This document shows, in pieces, positions 1 through 9,394 of a stretch of DNA of 64,000 bases. The DNA is taken from assembly GCA_028713325.1 (NCBI GenBank), contig JAQTON010000001.1, forward strand, positions 62,001 to 126,000. Reading direction: 5' to 3'. Below the pieces are notes generated by a model. The model saw nothing but the letters and a program-made list of their open reading frames with translations, searched no databases and was not told the origin of the DNA. The translations under genes and the position numbers were made by a program. Every line of letters begins with the position of its first letter. Positions within the stretch are counted from its first letter, which is position 1. Source of the stretch: Candidatus Altimarinota bacterium (GTDB lineage: Bacteria > Patescibacteriota > Gracilibacteria > BD1-5 > UBA2023).

Positions 1-1497
1 GATGTTATCGAAAAAGCCGCTGAGCAATCCGACGAGCTTATGGAGGTATACATGGAGAATGAGACACTTACTGTGGAACAGATTAAGAAGGGCCTTCGAA
101 TCGGTACGGTTTCCAGCTCTATTTACCCACTTATGTGCGGATCTTCTCTTATGAATAAAGGAGTTCAACTCGTACTTGATGCGGTAGTAGATTATCTTCC
201 ATCACCTCTTGACGTAAACGAAGGAACGATTACCGGTTCTGACGAAGACGATATCGAGAAGAAAATCACCTATAAACAGGATAAAGATGAACCTCTTACG
301 GCTCTTGCGTTTAAGATTGCAACGGACCCTTTTGTCGGACGAATAACCTTTGTACGAGTGTATTCAGGGACTCTCAAATCAGGATCGTACGTATATAATC
401 CTATCTCTGGACAGAAAGAACGTATCGGGCGTCTCCTTCAAATGCATGCAAACAATCGACAAGAAATCGATGAAATCCCAGCGGGAAATATCGGAGCCGT
501 TATCGGACTTAAGGATACGAAAACGGGAGATACTCTCTGTGAAGTGGATAAGCCAGTCGTTCTTGAGCGAATGACATTCCCAGAGCCGGTTATTTCTATC
601 TCAGTAGAGCCAAAAACAAAAGCGGATCAGGAACGTATGGGTATGGCACTTAGCAAACTTGCCGAAGAGGACCCTTCCTTCCGTGTAACATCCAATCCGG
701 AAACGAACCAAACAATCATCTCAGGAATGGGAGAGCTCCATCTTGAAATCATCGTAGATCGAATGAAACGAGAATTCAAGGTAGAATCCAATGTCGGAGC
801 ACCTCAGGTTGCATACCGAGAAACCATTACTCAAAAAGTGGTGGACGCGGAATTTAAACATCAGAAACAAACGGGAGGTCGTGGACAGTACGGGCATGTT
901 ATCATCACCTTCGAGCCAATCACTTCAGATGAACGAAAGGCAGATCCAGAATTCAAAGAAGAGAATGTATTTATCAATAAGGTTGTCGGAGGAACGATTC
1001 CAAAGGAATACATCCCCGGTGTTGAAAAGGGTCTTCGTGATTCTTGGTCTCGAGGTATGATTGCTGGATATCCGGTGGTGGATGTTCGAGCGACTCTGAC
1101 ATTCGGTTCGTACCATGATGTCGATTCGAATGAACTTTCCTTTAAGATGGCAGCTTCAAAATGTTTCCGTGAGGCGGCAAAGAAAGCTCGACCAGCACTT
1201 CTCGAGCCAGTGATGCTTGTGGAAGTAAATACTCCAGAAGAATATATGGGAGACGTACTCGGAGGTATCAACTCGAAACGAGGTCAAATCATCGAGATGA
1301 CAGAACGGGGAATGGCGAAGATTATCAAGGCATACGTTCCACTTGGAGAAATGTTCGGATACTCAACAGACCTTCGGTCCATGTCACAGGGACGAGCGAC
1401 CTATGTTATGGAATTCTCTCATTACTCAGCAGTTCCGGCAGCTCTTACTGAAAAGATTCGAGCAGAACGTGGAGTGAAATTCGATGATGAAGAATAA
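1..1497 (+). CDS. fusA: Elongation factor G, 3' part (5' end outside window)
   Basis: The reading frame is open from base 1 and ends at TAA 1495-1497, leaving 498 codons of a protein that is normally about 690-700 residues. The missing part is the N-terminal end with the nucleotide-binding P-loop. What remains covers the end of the G domain, the OB-like domain II (around [13 protein letters not shown]), domain III, domain IV (GGRGQYGHV, then [15 protein letters not shown]) and domain V ([17 protein letters not shown]). EF-G is the GTPase that moves tRNA and mRNA through the ribosome after peptide bond formation. No TGA codon occurs in this highly expressed gene. A strong terminator follows within 15 bases of the stop, so tuf, which often follows fusA, is not in the same transcript here. 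Confidence 0.97.
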   Translation, partial: DVIEKAAEQSDELMEVYMENETLTVEQIKKGLRIGTVSSSIYPLMCGSSLMNKGVQLVLDAVVDYLPSPLDVNEGTITGSDEDDIEKKITYKQDKDEPLTALAFKIATDPFVGRITFVRVYSGTLKSGSYVYNPISGQKERIGRLLQMHANNRQEIDEIPAGNIGAVIGLKDTKTGDTLCEVDKPVVLERMTFPEPVISISVEPKTKADQERMGMALSKLAEEDPSFRVTSNPETNQTIISGMGELHLEIIVDRMKREFKVESNVGAPQVAYRETITQKVVDAEFKHQKQTGGRGQYGHVIITFEPITSDERKADPEFKEENVFINKVVGGTIPKEYIPGVEKGLRDSWSRGMIAGYPVVDVRATLTFGSYHDVDSNELSFKMAASKCFREAAKKARPALLEPVMLVEVNTPEEYMGDVLGGINSKRGQIIEMTERGMAKIIKAYVPLGEMFGYSTDLRSMSQGRATYVMEFSHYSAVPAALTEKIRAERGVKFDDEE

Positions 1498-1507
1498 AAT
1501 GATTCAT

Positions 1508-1544
1508 AAAAAACTCCCCCGTTTTTCGAACGGGGGAGTTTTTT
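1508..1544 (+). terminator. Rho-independent terminator after fusA
   Basis: The arms AACTCCCCCGTT and AACGGGGGAGTT form a perfect stem with a very short loop and are followed by a T-run. It lies 11 bases after the fusA stop codon. Confidence 0.93.
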
Positions 1545-1779
1545 ATTCCGGATTTTTAATCCCCTCTATTGTATTTTCTTTTTTTCGTCTATAATAGGCT
1601 CAGTTTATTTCATAAACACTCTTTAATATTATCGGGCAAAATAAATGGATATGCTTTTGATATCAAGAGAATTACTGTATACAATTTTTGTTCTTGAGCA
1701 CCTTACGTAAGTGCTAAAGTTTGTACGACATAAGTTTTTAGTGTCTTTAATTACTTTCTATCTCATTACTTTTTTCTCT

Positions 1780-4700
1780 ATGAAAACTATTTTTCTGAAG
1801 AAATTAAGAAAAGCAACTTCCGGGACTCTTGTCTTCGCGTTGCTTTTTTCTATTTTAAGCCCATGGGGGAATGTGGCATTTGCTACTATAGACAGTACAT
1901 GAAATACCGTTTCCGGTTGAAATAGTGGGCATATAAATCTTTCAAACTCCGGTGTGTATCCTGTAAATTTTAGTTTCAGCGGTACTTTGGATGCATGAGA
2001 TGTTGTGAGTATAGACTTAAGCGGTTCCGTAATTTCATCATCAGGATTTACTGCTGCATGATGAGAAACCGGAGCTACGATTTACATTGATGCAACCGCA
2101 TTGGCAGATTGAATTATAACTTTAAGCTGAAGCGTACTCACATCAACTTGAGTGGAGGTTTCTACAGGTATAACCTCATCTGGAACAAAGGATACGGTAG
2201 TTCCAATTATTACTTCTACATGATCCGTGGTAACGAATACATGATCCGCTACATTCAGTGGAATTACCGTTACGGAAACAAATTTCTCTTGAGCTACACT
2301 TAGTTATTCATGAGTAGCAAATAGTTCTCTTACTGGAACGATTGATTTGAACGGAACAACGGCCGAGCTTACCGGATCCGTTTCTGGGCTTGATTCAAAT
2401 GCAACGTACTATTATGAAATCACCGCAATTGATGTAGTCGGAAATACTGTTACTTTGCCTGCCGGAACCTTCTCAACACCGTTTGATTTCGCGGCATTAT
2501 ATAACACTATTTGAACTGCCATCACCGCCTCCGGTATAGTGAATAACTTCACGGGAGTAACGAATGACAATGTAACCAATTTCTCTGGTCTCTATTTTGA
2601 AAAGTCCCAATACGGAAAGATATTATTCTCTACCTGATTGGATCTCACGAACTCCGGAACCATAGCATTCTTGCAAAGTCTTCCGAACTATCTCGATATG
2701 ACGGATGGTCATATAGGCTTCAATGCATCTGGTTCGGTGTTTCAAAATCACGGAGCAGAGCTTTTTATGTACTTTACCGGAGCAAATGTACCAAATTTCT
2801 CTGGAAATTCTCTTGATTACGTCACTGCAAGAGATGAAGCTGGTAACCTCGTAGTAGATGCACTCAGTGGTTCAACCTTGCTTTGTGCCGTTTGAGTGGG
2901 GATTCCCTATCAGGTATGTACATTTGGAAGCAATCATTTCACAACATTCGACTTCAATCCGTATTTAACCAGCGTACACATAGAGTCAAATAATGCTTCC
3001 TGAGCTCTTGCAAAAACCTGAGATACTATAAGCTTGAGTTTTTCATGAAGCGAAACTCTTAGTTGAGTTACCGCAACTGTTGCAGGTCAACAGGCAACGG
3101 TGACCTGAGCAACGAATTCTTGGGTAGCCACCTATACTCTGACTTGAGGTGAAGCTCAATGAGCGCTTCCATTTGCCATTAGCTATTTTGATGTAAATAA
3201 TAATATCGGAACATCCGTTACTGGAACAACCGATGGATCGAGCGTAACTTTTGATTCCGTAATTCCAACCGTCACTCTCTCCGGTTCCACTTCACAAACG
3301 CTCTCTGGAACGAGCGTTACCGCAGTAACTGTTGCTCTTTCCGAAACATCGACTAATTTCGCTTCCGGTGACGTAACCGTTACGAACGGAACTCTTTCTA
3401 ACTTTGCGGGTTCGGGAACCGGATATACCTTCGATGTAACAGCCACCGGAGCAACTCCGATGACTGCCGTTGTTAACACCGGATCGTTTAGCGACGCCGG
3501 AGGAAATGTAAACGCTTCCGCATCCAATATCCTGAGTTATACCGTAGATTTCACTATTCCAACCGTCACCCTCTCCGGTTCCACTTCACAAACGCTCTCT
3601 GGAACGAGCGTTACCGCAGTAACCGTTGTTCTTTCCGAAACATCGACCAATTTCGCTTCCGGTGACGTAACCGTTACGAACGGAACTCTTTCTAACTTTG
3701 CAAGTTCGGGAACCGGATATACCTTCGATGTAACAGCCACCGGAGCAACTCCGATGACTGCCGTTGTTAACACCGGATCGTTCAGCGACGCCGGAGGAAA
3801 TGTAAACGCTTCCGCATCCAATATCCTGAGTTATACCGTAGATTTCACTGCACCGGTAGTAGTACTGAGTTGATCAGCCACTGGAACTGTCAACTTCTGA
3901 AGCACCTATACGGATTCTGGAGCCACTTGGTCAGATAATCTGGATGGTACTGGTACACTCACTGCGAGTGGAACCGTCGATACTGCGACACTGGGAACCT
4001 ATACTCTCAGTTACATAAAGACAGATGCTGTCGGAAATGTATCCAATACTGTTACTCGGTCCATTGAGGTTATTGCGACTCTGGTGACGGCAAGTGGAAC
4101 CGTAGCATGACCAGCAGATTTAACTGGGTCTACAATAAGTTCAGGTAGCGGAATCGATACGAGTGCACTTGTATTGCTCGTCAATTCCACTTGATCGGAT
4201 AGTGCTTCACTATCCGGTACACTTACTATATCAGGAGTAACTCTCATCACGGTTTCCGGTTCTACTTGGGATGGAATCCTCCTTCCTCCTACCAGTATCG
4301 CCAGCGGATCTACGGACAATGCAACTCTTTGAGAGTTATGAAGTCTCGTATCCCAAGATACCTCAACAGTTGACTATACAAATACTGTTTTACAAACAAT
4401 ACAGGCCTGATGAGGAAGCGGAGTTTCGCTTATCGCCAGCGGTGCTAATTTCCAAATTAGCGTACTTGTTTCACTCGGAACCGCATGAGATGTACTGAAA
4501 CTCTTTAGATCTTCCAACGGTACAAGTTGGATTGCAAATACTCCCGATGCCACTTGTACATTGACCGCTTCAAAAATGTGTACATTCTCCACGGATCATT
4601 TGAGTTTCTTCTCTACGATAAAAACAACCTCTGTAGCGATTAGTCAATCCAGCTCAGGTGGTGGAGGGGGATCGATATCAAAGGATGTCTGTCCGAGTGG

Positions 4701-5397
4701 AGATTATACCGCAAGTTACTATGATGGATTATGCGGAACTCCCGAATCCCTTAGCGGAGCTGTTATTGATATACAAAAAACAAATAATGAAATTATCGTT
4801 ACTACTACCACCGCAAGTGGTACAGTTACGAACGTATTCAATATCCCTGGTCAGGTACTCAAAACACTGAAAGACATACAGTTCAAGGATATTTCGAGCA
4901 ACTGGGCAAAGGGATATATCGAAAAACTCGTTTCTCGATGAATCGTAAACAACACGGAGAAATACAATCCGGACAATAATCTGACTCGTGCAGAATTCCT
5001 CAAGATTGCCATGAATGCTGCTGGATGGAAGACAACGACTAACACGACAGTATTTAAAGATGTAGCATCTTCCGAATGGTATGCTCCATACGTTTCTCTG
5101 GCTCTTTCCAAGGGAATCATATCAAACAAGAATACGAATTTCCGTCCAAATGACACAATATCTCGTGCGGAAGCTGCAAAGATTATCGTGGGAATCTTCG
5201 GAGGAAACACGGCAAATAGGAAGATTACTTTCGCAGATGTCGATGCCTCTTCCGACCTTGCGAAATATATAGAGACTGCGAAGGAACTTGGTTTCTTCTC
5301 CGGACAGCTTATCGATGGAAAACTCAAATTCCGTCCAAACGATTCCATTACTCGTGCTGAAATTTCAAAAGTAGTCGTAAAAGCATTTAGTTTATAG
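1780..5397 (+). CDS. Secreted S-layer-homology protein with Ig-like repeats (1,205 aa)
   Basis: Read with TGA as Gly this is one open frame. Under the standard code it falls into about ten pieces. The ATG at 1780 starts a clear signal peptide (KK-LRK, hydrophobic core, cleavage near NVAFA at residue 33). The body is rich in Ser, Thr, Gly and Val and made of beta-sandwich Ig-like units, two of them nearly identical 98-residue copies. A Gly-rich linker (near residue 960) leads to three SLH domains at the C-terminus (about 1029-1085, 1090-1145 and 1149-1205), each with an FxD...RA.E pattern. SLH domains are known to anchor proteins to wall-linked polymers, so this is inferred to be an S-layer or adhesin-type surface protein. 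A GTG at 1711 is a possible earlier start but would put the signal peptide off the N-terminus. The gene lies between fusA and tuf, which are usually close, with its own terminator. Confidence 0.9.
3262..3849 (+). repeat. Two tandem 294-bp copies inside the SLH protein gene
   Basis: The segment starting ATTCCAACCGTCAC at 3262 recurs at 3556, so the period is 294 bp or exactly 98 codons. The two copies differ at only a few bases and encode one Ig-like unit each (from PTVTLSGSTSQ to ILSYTVDFT). Such near identity inside one gene suggests recent duplication and possible copy-number variation between strains. Confidence 0.92.
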
Positions 5398-5421
5398 TAT
5401 TGAAAACGCCATAATCAAGAA

Positions 5422-5457
5422 AAAACTCCCCTCTATTAAAAGCAGGGGAGTTTTTTT
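5422..5457 (+). terminator. Terminator after the SLH protein gene
   Basis: The arms AACTCCCCT and AGGGGAGTT surround a short loop and are followed by seven T residues, about 25 bases after the TAG stop at 5395-5397. Confidence 0.88.
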
Positions 5458-5532
5458 AAAATAAATTTGCATTTTCAATATTTTCTCATATACTCCTCCC
5501 CGCTTCTGTTAATCATAGACCTATTATATTAT

Positions 5533-5609
5533 GGAGCTGTAGCTCAATTGGTTAGAGCGTCCGCCTGTCACGCGGAAGGTCGCGAGTTCGAGTCTCGTCA
5601 GTTCCGCCA
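5533..5609 (+). tRNA. tRNA-Asp (GTC)
   Basis: The cloverleaf is complete. Acceptor arm GGAGCTG pairs with CAGTTCC, discriminator G, and CCA is encoded. The anticodon stem TCCGC/GCGGA encloses the loop CTGTCAC with anticodon GTC. The T arm carries GTTCGAGTC. It stands 20 bases before tRNA-Ala, probably in the same transcript. Confidence 0.97.
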
Positions 5610-5629
5610 TTACAATCAATTTTACACAT

Positions 5630-5707
5630 GGGGTCTTAGCTCAGTTGGTTTAGAGCACCTGCCTTGCACGCAGGGGGTCAAGAGTTCGACTCTCTTAGAC
5701 TCCACCA
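5630..5707 (+). tRNA. tRNA-Ala (TGC)
   Basis: Acceptor GGGGTCT pairs with AGACTCC, discriminator A, and CCA is encoded. The anticodon stem CCTGC/GCAGG encloses CTTGCAC, giving anticodon TGC. The T arm contains GTTCGACTC. It is followed after 39 bases by a small protein gene. Confidence 0.97.
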
Positions 5708-5746
5708 TTTTCATTTTTCTATCTTATCTATCTATTTTTTTCTCTT

Positions 5747-5959
5747 ATGGGAGTTAGTAACAAAAGACCTAGACAACTGAATTATTCGGTAAATGTCAAA
5801 GGGGCAAAATCTGGAAATAAGGTAGCAAATACCATTAAACACTATAAGAAACTCCAGGAACGCATTGCTTTTGAGGGACACACTACATGGCTTCTCAATG
5901 CTGTGGAAATCGTTCTCCGAAAGTTTAAAAAGTATTCTGTAAACATTAACAAAATCTAA
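5747..5959 (+). CDS. Small basic protein of unknown function (70 aa)
   Basis: The ATG follows a T/C-rich stretch, as at most starts in this window, and the frame ends at TAA. The product is rich in Lys, Arg and Asn (MGVSNKRPRQLNY at the start, then an amphipathic stretch around TIKHYKKLQERIAFEG) and has no membrane segment. I do not recognise a family. It sits between tRNA-Ala and tuf and is followed two bases later by another tiny basic gene, so the two are probably co-transcribed. The position and charge suggest nucleic-acid or ribosome binding, but that is only inference. Confidence 0.6.
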   Translation: MGVSNKRPRQLNYSVNVKGAKSGNKVANTIKHYKKLQERIAFEGHTTWLLNAVEIVLRKFKKYSVNINKI

Positions 5960-5961
5960 TT

Positions 5962-6048
5962 ATGGCACGTCTCACAACCCATGCACACAAAAAGCTCAAA
6001 CGAGCAGTAGACCGAATTACTCGAAAGATGAGAAAAGTTAACAAATAA
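5962..6048 (+). CDS. Tiny very basic peptide (28 aa), unknown
   Basis: The frame is ATG to TAA with 28 codons (MARLTTHAHKKLKRAV then DRITRKMRKVNK). Eleven residues are Lys or Arg. The start lies two bases after the stop of the preceding small gene, which argues for coupled expression. The size and charge resemble small ribosomal or RNA-binding peptides, but I recognise no family, and a chance ORF cannot be excluded at this length. Confidence 0.45.
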   Translation: MARLTTHAHKKLKRAVDRITRKMRKVNK

Positions 6049-6103
6049 TTATTTGCTTTTTTTGTTTTTTCCATATTATTTATAGGCTTTTTTATTTATT
6101 TTT

Positions 6104-6109
6104 TATAAT
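6104..6109 (+). promoter_or_regulatory. Possible -10 box of tuf with a near-leaderless start
   Basis: A perfect TATAAT lies 11 bases before the tuf ATG, in a very T-rich stretch. If it is used, transcription would start about 4-5 bases before the ATG. No clear -35 box stands at the usual distance, so the call is tentative. Confidence 0.35.
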
Positions 6110-6120
6110 TTTTTTCTATT

Positions 6121-7314
6121 ATGGCAACTTATGACCGTTCCAAACCACATATAAATATTGGTACTATCGGACACGTAGATCATGGTAAGACTACTACCAC
6201 TGCAGCTATCTCTATCGTTCTTGCAAAAAAGTTCGGAGGAGATGTTACTGCTTTTGATAAAATTGATGCAGCTCCAGAAGAAAAGGCACGTGGTATTACT
6301 ATCAATACTGCCCACATTGAGTATGCAACAGCTACTCGTCATTATGCACATGTTGACTGTCCAGGACATGCCGATTATGTTAAAAACATGATTACCGGTG
6401 CTGCACAGATGGATGCTGCGATTCTTATCGTTGCTGCAACTGACGGACCTATGGCACAGACTCGTGAACACATCCTTCTTGCTCGTCAGGTAGGTGTTCC
6501 ATACATCGTTGTATTTATGAATAAATGCGACATGGTAGATGATGCAGAAATGCTTGATCTCGTTGAGATGGAAATCCGAGAACTTCTTACGAAGTACGAA
6601 TTTCCTGGAGACACTCTTCCTGTTATCCGAGGTTCTGGAAAAGTCGCTCTTGACTTCCCGGAAGATATGGACAAGGCTTGGGGAGCAAAGACTATTCTTG
6701 AACTTTTCGAAGCTATCGAGAAATATGTACCAATCCCAGAACGAGCTCTTGATAAGCCATTTATCATGCCGGTTGAGGATGTATTCTCCATCAAAGGTCG
6801 AGGTACGGTAGTTACTGGTAAGATCGAACAAGGAGTGATCAAGGTAGGTGATACTATCGAAATCGTTGGAGTTCGAGATACTCAAACTACGACTGTTACT
6901 GGAATCGAAATGTTCCACAAACTTCTTGACCAAGGTCAAGCTGGAGATAATGCCGGTCTTCTTCTTCGAGGTATCGAACGAGAGCAGGTTGAACGAGGAC
7001 AAGTTCTTGCAAAACCAGGATCTATCAAACCACATACGAAGTTTACTGCCGAAGTATACGTACTTACAAAGGATGAAGGTGGACGACATACTCCATTCTT
7101 CAAGGGGTACAAACCACAATTCTACTTCCGAACTACTGACGTTACTGGAGCGATCGAGCTTCCTGCAGGAGTGGAAATGGTTATGCCTGGGGACAATATC
7201 CAAATGACTATCGAACTCGGTGCTCCGATTGCGATGGAACAAGGGCTTCGATTCGCGATCCGTGAAGGAGGACGAACGGTTGGTTCCGGAGTTGTTGCTA
7301 AAGTATTGGCCTAA
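6121..7314 (+). CDS. tuf: Elongation factor Tu
   Basis: The 397-residue product has the full family length. The GTPase motifs are GHVDHGKTT (P-loop, near residue 19), [12 protein letters not shown] (switch II, G3) and NKCDMVDD (G4), followed by the two beta-barrel domains ([16 protein letters not shown], then the C-terminal FRTTDVTG and GMRF-like [13 protein letters not shown] region). EF-Tu carries aminoacyl-tRNA to the ribosomal A site. There are no TGA codons. The gene has no Shine-Dalgarno sequence; the start is preceded by TTTTTTCTATT. Confidence 0.98.
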   Translation: MATYDRSKPHINIGTIGHVDHGKTTTTAAISIVLAKKFGGDVTAFDKIDAAPEEKARGITINTAHIEYATATRHYAHVDCPGHADYVKNMITGAAQMDAAILIVAATDGPMAQTREHILLARQVGVPYIVVFMNKCDMVDDAEMLDLVEMEIRELLTKYEFPGDTLPVIRGSGKVALDFPEDMDKAWGAKTILELFEAIEKYVPIPERALDKPFIMPVEDVFSIKGRGTVVTGKIEQGVIKVGDTIEIVGVRDTQTTTVTGIEMFHKLLDQGQAGDNAGLLLRGIEREQVERGQVLAKPGSIKPHTKFTAEVYVLTKDEGGRHTPFFKGYKPQFYFRTTDVTGAIELPAGVEMVMPGDNIQMTIELGAPIAMEQGLRFAIREGGRTVGSGVVAKVLA

Positions 7315-7350
7315 TCGAATTTAATTTACACATCTCGTGTATCTTCATCT

Positions 7351-7384
7351 GTCCAGTATCACTTTTATTAAAGTGGTACTGGAC
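7351..7384 (+). promoter_or_regulatory. Strong hairpin between tuf and rpsJ without a T-tract
   Basis: The arms 7351-7365 (GTCCAGTATCACTTT) and 7370-7384 (AAAGTGGTACTGGAC) pair over 15 bp with one G-U pair and a four-base loop. Nothing like a T-run follows, so it is not a normal terminator. It could be a processing site, an mRNA-stabilising end for tuf, or a leader structure that controls rpsJ 36 bases downstream. Confidence 0.6.
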
Positions 7385-7420
7385 GATGAGTATATACTTC
7401 TCTATTATCTTTCACTCTCT

Positions 7421-7741
7421 ATGGCTTCTAAGAAAACAGCAAACATTCGTATTATCGTACGAGCATTCGAACACAAACTCGTTGACGAAGCAGTGAAAAA
7501 AATCGTTACAACCGCACAGGATTCTGGGGCTACTGTTGTAGGACCAGTTCCACTTCCAACGAAGATTGAAAAGGTAACAGTTCACCGTTCAACATTCGTT
7601 AACTCCGATGCTCGTGAGCAATTTGAAATTCGTCGTCACAAAAGACTTATTGATATTGTAGAGCCAACTGCTAAAACTCTCGAGCTTCTTCAATCTATCA
7701 ATATCCCTTCTGGAGTAGGAGTAGAAATCAAAGTATCATAA
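7421..7741 (+). CDS. rpsJ: 30S ribosomal protein uS10
   Basis: The product has 106 residues, the usual S10 size, with the family pattern IRIIVRAFEHKLVDEA, GPVPLPTKIEKVTVHRS and REQFEIRRHKRLIDI. An upstream in-frame ATG at 7337 would add 28 residues without S10 similarity, so the ATG at 7421, preceded by TTTCACTCTCT, is chosen. S10 sits in the 30S head and also binds NusB in antitermination complexes. In most bacteria rpsJ opens a long ribosomal operon with rplC and rplD; here it is followed by rpmB instead, so the cluster has been broken up. Confidence 0.97.
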   Translation: MASKKTANIRIIVRAFEHKLVDEAVKKIVTTAQDSGATVVGPVPLPTKIEKVTVHRSTFVNSDAREQFEIRRHKRLIDIVEPTAKTLELLQSINIPSGVGVEIKVS

Positions 7742-7773
7742 TTTATTCGTTTTTGTAATAATCCCTCTCGACT

Positions 7774-7971
7774 ATGTCTCGCGTTTGTCAACTCACTGGT
7801 AAAAGAACCGCTGTTGGAAATAATGTTTCTCATTCTATGAGAAGAACAAAAAGAAAATTTTACCCAAATCTTTTTTGGAGAAATGTGAAAGATCCTGCTA
7901 CAGGGGTAACTTTCCGTGTGAAACTTTCCGCAACTGCTATTAAAACACTGAAGAAAAAAGGTATTTTATAA
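7774..7971 (+). CDS. rpmB: 50S ribosomal protein bL28
   Basis: The 65-residue product shows the L28 signature: [20 protein letters not shown] at the N-terminus, then [13 protein letters not shown] and a C-terminal [18 protein letters not shown]. There is one N-terminal Cys but no zinc-binding CxxC set. It lies 32 bases after rpsJ and 45 bases before tRNA-Leu. Confidence 0.95.
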   Translation: MSRVCQLTGKRTAVGNNVSHSMRRTKRKFYPNLFWRNVKDPATGVTFRVKLSATAIKTLKKKGIL

Positions 7972-8016
7972 GAGGGTAGAGAGGATGGTTTGTTCTATCT
8001 TCTTTTCACCGCTTTT

Positions 8017-8101
8017 GCCCTGGTGGTGGAATGGTAGACACGCAGGACTTAAAATCCTGTTCCTCATGGGAGTATGGGTTCAATTCCCATCCGGGGCACC
8101 A
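8017..8101 (+). tRNA. tRNA-Leu (TAA)
   Basis: Acceptor GCCCTGG pairs with CCGGGGC, discriminator A, and CCA is encoded. The anticodon stem CAGGA/TCCTG encloses CTTAAAA with anticodon TAA, and a long variable arm (around TTCCTCATGGGAGTA) marks a class II tRNA. The T arm is GGGTTCAATTCCC. Its 3' end is repeated 126 bp downstream. Confidence 0.97.
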
Positions 8102-8129
8102 AATAGAAGCTAACAATCAAATTGGTTGT

Positions 8130-8246
8130 CTGGATGGGAATTGAAACCGCAGCGATACCGACGAAATAATGAGTCGGGAAAAGAATGTCTTGAATGACAT
8201 TCTTCATCGCAAGGAGGTCCGAAGGAAATTCCCATCCGGGGCACCA
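8130..8246 (+). repeat. tRNA-Leu-derived element: inverted T-arm copy plus direct copy of the 3' end
   Basis: Bases 8227-8246 repeat exactly the last 20 bases of tRNA-Leu including CCA. Bases 8132-8148 are a near-perfect inverted copy of the tRNA T arm (GGATGGGAATTGAA), so 8132-8142 can pair with the direct copy. Between them lies a small hairpin (GAATGTC TTGAAT GACATTC, 8184-8203). No protein is credible here. It looks like a scar or remnant from integration at a tRNA 3' end, or a small tRNA-derived structured RNA. The sequence does not decide between them. Confidence 0.7.
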
Positions 8247-8295
8247 TATAATGATATATAATTTCAAAATAACTACTCATTAATAATTCTATTTT

Positions 8296-8526
8296 ATGTT
8301 GAAGATTCGACTTTCTCGCTCAGGAAGAAAACATGTTCCATTTTTTCACATCGTTCTCACTGAACACAAACAATCCGCAAAGCACGGATATATTAAAGTT
8401 CTCGGATTCTATAATCCTATCACCAAAGAACTTAAATTCGATGAAAAAGACGCGGCACCATACCTTGCGAATGGAGCACAATACTCTGAAACTCTCGTAA
8501 AAGTTCTTGCAAGAACGAAGAAATAA
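8296..8526 (+). CDS. rpsP: 30S ribosomal protein bS16
   Basis: The 76-residue product begins with the S16 pattern MLKIRLSRSGRKHVPFFHIV and continues with KVLGFYNPITKELKFDEKDA. It is a primary 30S assembly protein. The next gene is khpA 39 bases downstream, the order (rpsP - KH protein) known from Gram-positive bacteria. The start is preceded by TAATAATTCTATTTT with no Shine-Dalgarno sequence. Confidence 0.97.
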   Translation: MLKIRLSRSGRKHVPFFHIVLTEHKQSAKHGYIKVLGFYNPITKELKFDEKDAAPYLANGAQYSETLVKVLARTKK

Positions 8527-8565
8527 TATTTCAGAATAATCTCCTATTCCCTTATATTTTCTCCT

Positions 8566-8805
8566 ATGACACCAAAAGATTTCCTTTCTTTTATCATCAA
8601 TGCTCTGGTTTCTCATGAAGCGGATGTGGTAATAGAACAACGGGAGGACGAGCTTGGTACGCTCCTGACTCTGAAGGTAAATACTCAGGATATGGGTACT
8701 ATCATAGGAAAAGAAGGGAAGACTATCAACGCGATCCGTACGGTTCTTCGTGTATACGGTTCTAAAATGGATGCACGTGTGAATTTAAAGGTCATCGAAG
8801 ATTAA
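8566..8805 (+). CDS. khpA: KhpA-like single-KH-domain RNA-binding protein
   Basis: The 79-residue product has one KH domain with the loop GTIIGKEGKTINAIRTVLR (about residues 45-63). The lysine-containing GKEG loop and the position directly after rpsP match KhpA (YlqC), which binds RNA with KhpB and affects cell division and envelope growth in Firmicutes. No KhpB/Jag gene is seen in this window. The rpsP-khpA unit ends at a strong terminator. Confidence 0.92.
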   Translation: MTPKDFLSFIINALVSHEADVVIEQREDELGTLLTLKVNTQDMGTIIGKEGKTINAIRTVLRVYGSKMDARVNLKVIED

Positions 8806-8827
8806 TTCTCATTTTTTCTCAAAAAAA

Positions 8828-8860
8828 GGACTCTCTAAAAAAAACAGAGAGTCCTTTTTT
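8828..8860 (+). terminator. Terminator after khpA
   Basis: GGACTCTCT pairs perfectly with AGAGAGTCC around an A-rich loop, followed by six T residues, 22 bases after the khpA stop. Confidence 0.92.
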
Positions 8861-8931
8861 GTATTTAAAAACTTTACTTTTCTGCTTAGGTGAATATAGT
8901 ACGGAACAATACTTATTTCTCACCACTTTTT

Positions 8932-9357
8932 ATGATAGATATAGCTTTTGCCGCAGGTTCTGCCATTGATCCAAATCAGGTATACCAACTTGATGATATT
9001 ATTCGTGTAGGAATTGCTCTCGTGGTCCTTGTGTCCGGCTTTCTTTCCGTTATTTTTATCCTTTGGTGAGGGATGATGCTGATCTTATCCGGAGGAAAGG
9101 ATGAAAAAGTGAAGCCTGCCATCAATAGTATCCGGTACGCCGTAGTGGGACTCATCGTTATTATTCTCTCCATATTCGTCGCACCGAAGGTAGGAGATCT
9201 TCTCGGATTGAATGTTTCCACCTATGTTTCCCCGAAAGTGATTTTCTCGACAATCCAGGATCTTTCCGGAAAGTTCTTCGGAAATAAGAACGAAATAGAC
9301 CTCTCTCCAGGATCAACGGGAGGAGGAACTCTTCCTTCTGATTTTTCTGATTTATAA
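8932..9357 (+). CDS. Small two-helix membrane protein, T4SS-pilin-like (141 aa)
   Basis: The frame from ATG 8932 contains one in-frame TGA (Gly), giving the run ILW-Gly-GMMLILSGGKDEKV. There are two hydrophobic helices (about residues 27-54 and 65-85) separated by a short charged loop with KDEKVKPAINSIRYA. This layout and loop resemble the small two-helix proteins often annotated as type IV secretion pilins (TrbC/VirB2-like) in CPR genomes. The tail is Ser/Gly-rich. No other conjugation genes are nearby, so a role in secretion is unproven. It stands alone between two terminators, next to a convergent prepilin-like gene. Confidence 0.78.
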
Positions 9358-9394
9358 GAAAATAAAAAAAGTGTTACAATCACCTCACCCCTAA

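Noticed and set aside
1780-5397. Pseudogene with many premature stops
   Set aside because: Every interrupting codon is TGA; the signal peptide and three complete SLH domains show an intact protein under table 25.
6103-7242. 379-codon reverse-strand ORF opposite tuf
   Set aside because: It is antisense to EF-Tu and caused by the codon bias of that gene; its translation has no domain character.
5533-8101. A tRNA-Gly(UCA) decoding the recoded UGA
   Set aside because: The three tRNAs here read Asp, Ala and Leu codons; no UCA anticodon arm with a tRNA fold was found by eye in the window.
8130-8150. CRISPR repeat (the GGAATTGAAACC motif resembles repeat ends)
   Set aside because: It occurs once, with no regular spacing, spacers or cas genes. 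It is explained as an inverted T-arm copy.
8064-8267. Reverse-strand 67-codon ORF over tRNA-Leu and the repeat
   Set aside because: It is the typical false ORF antisense to a tRNA and has no protein character.
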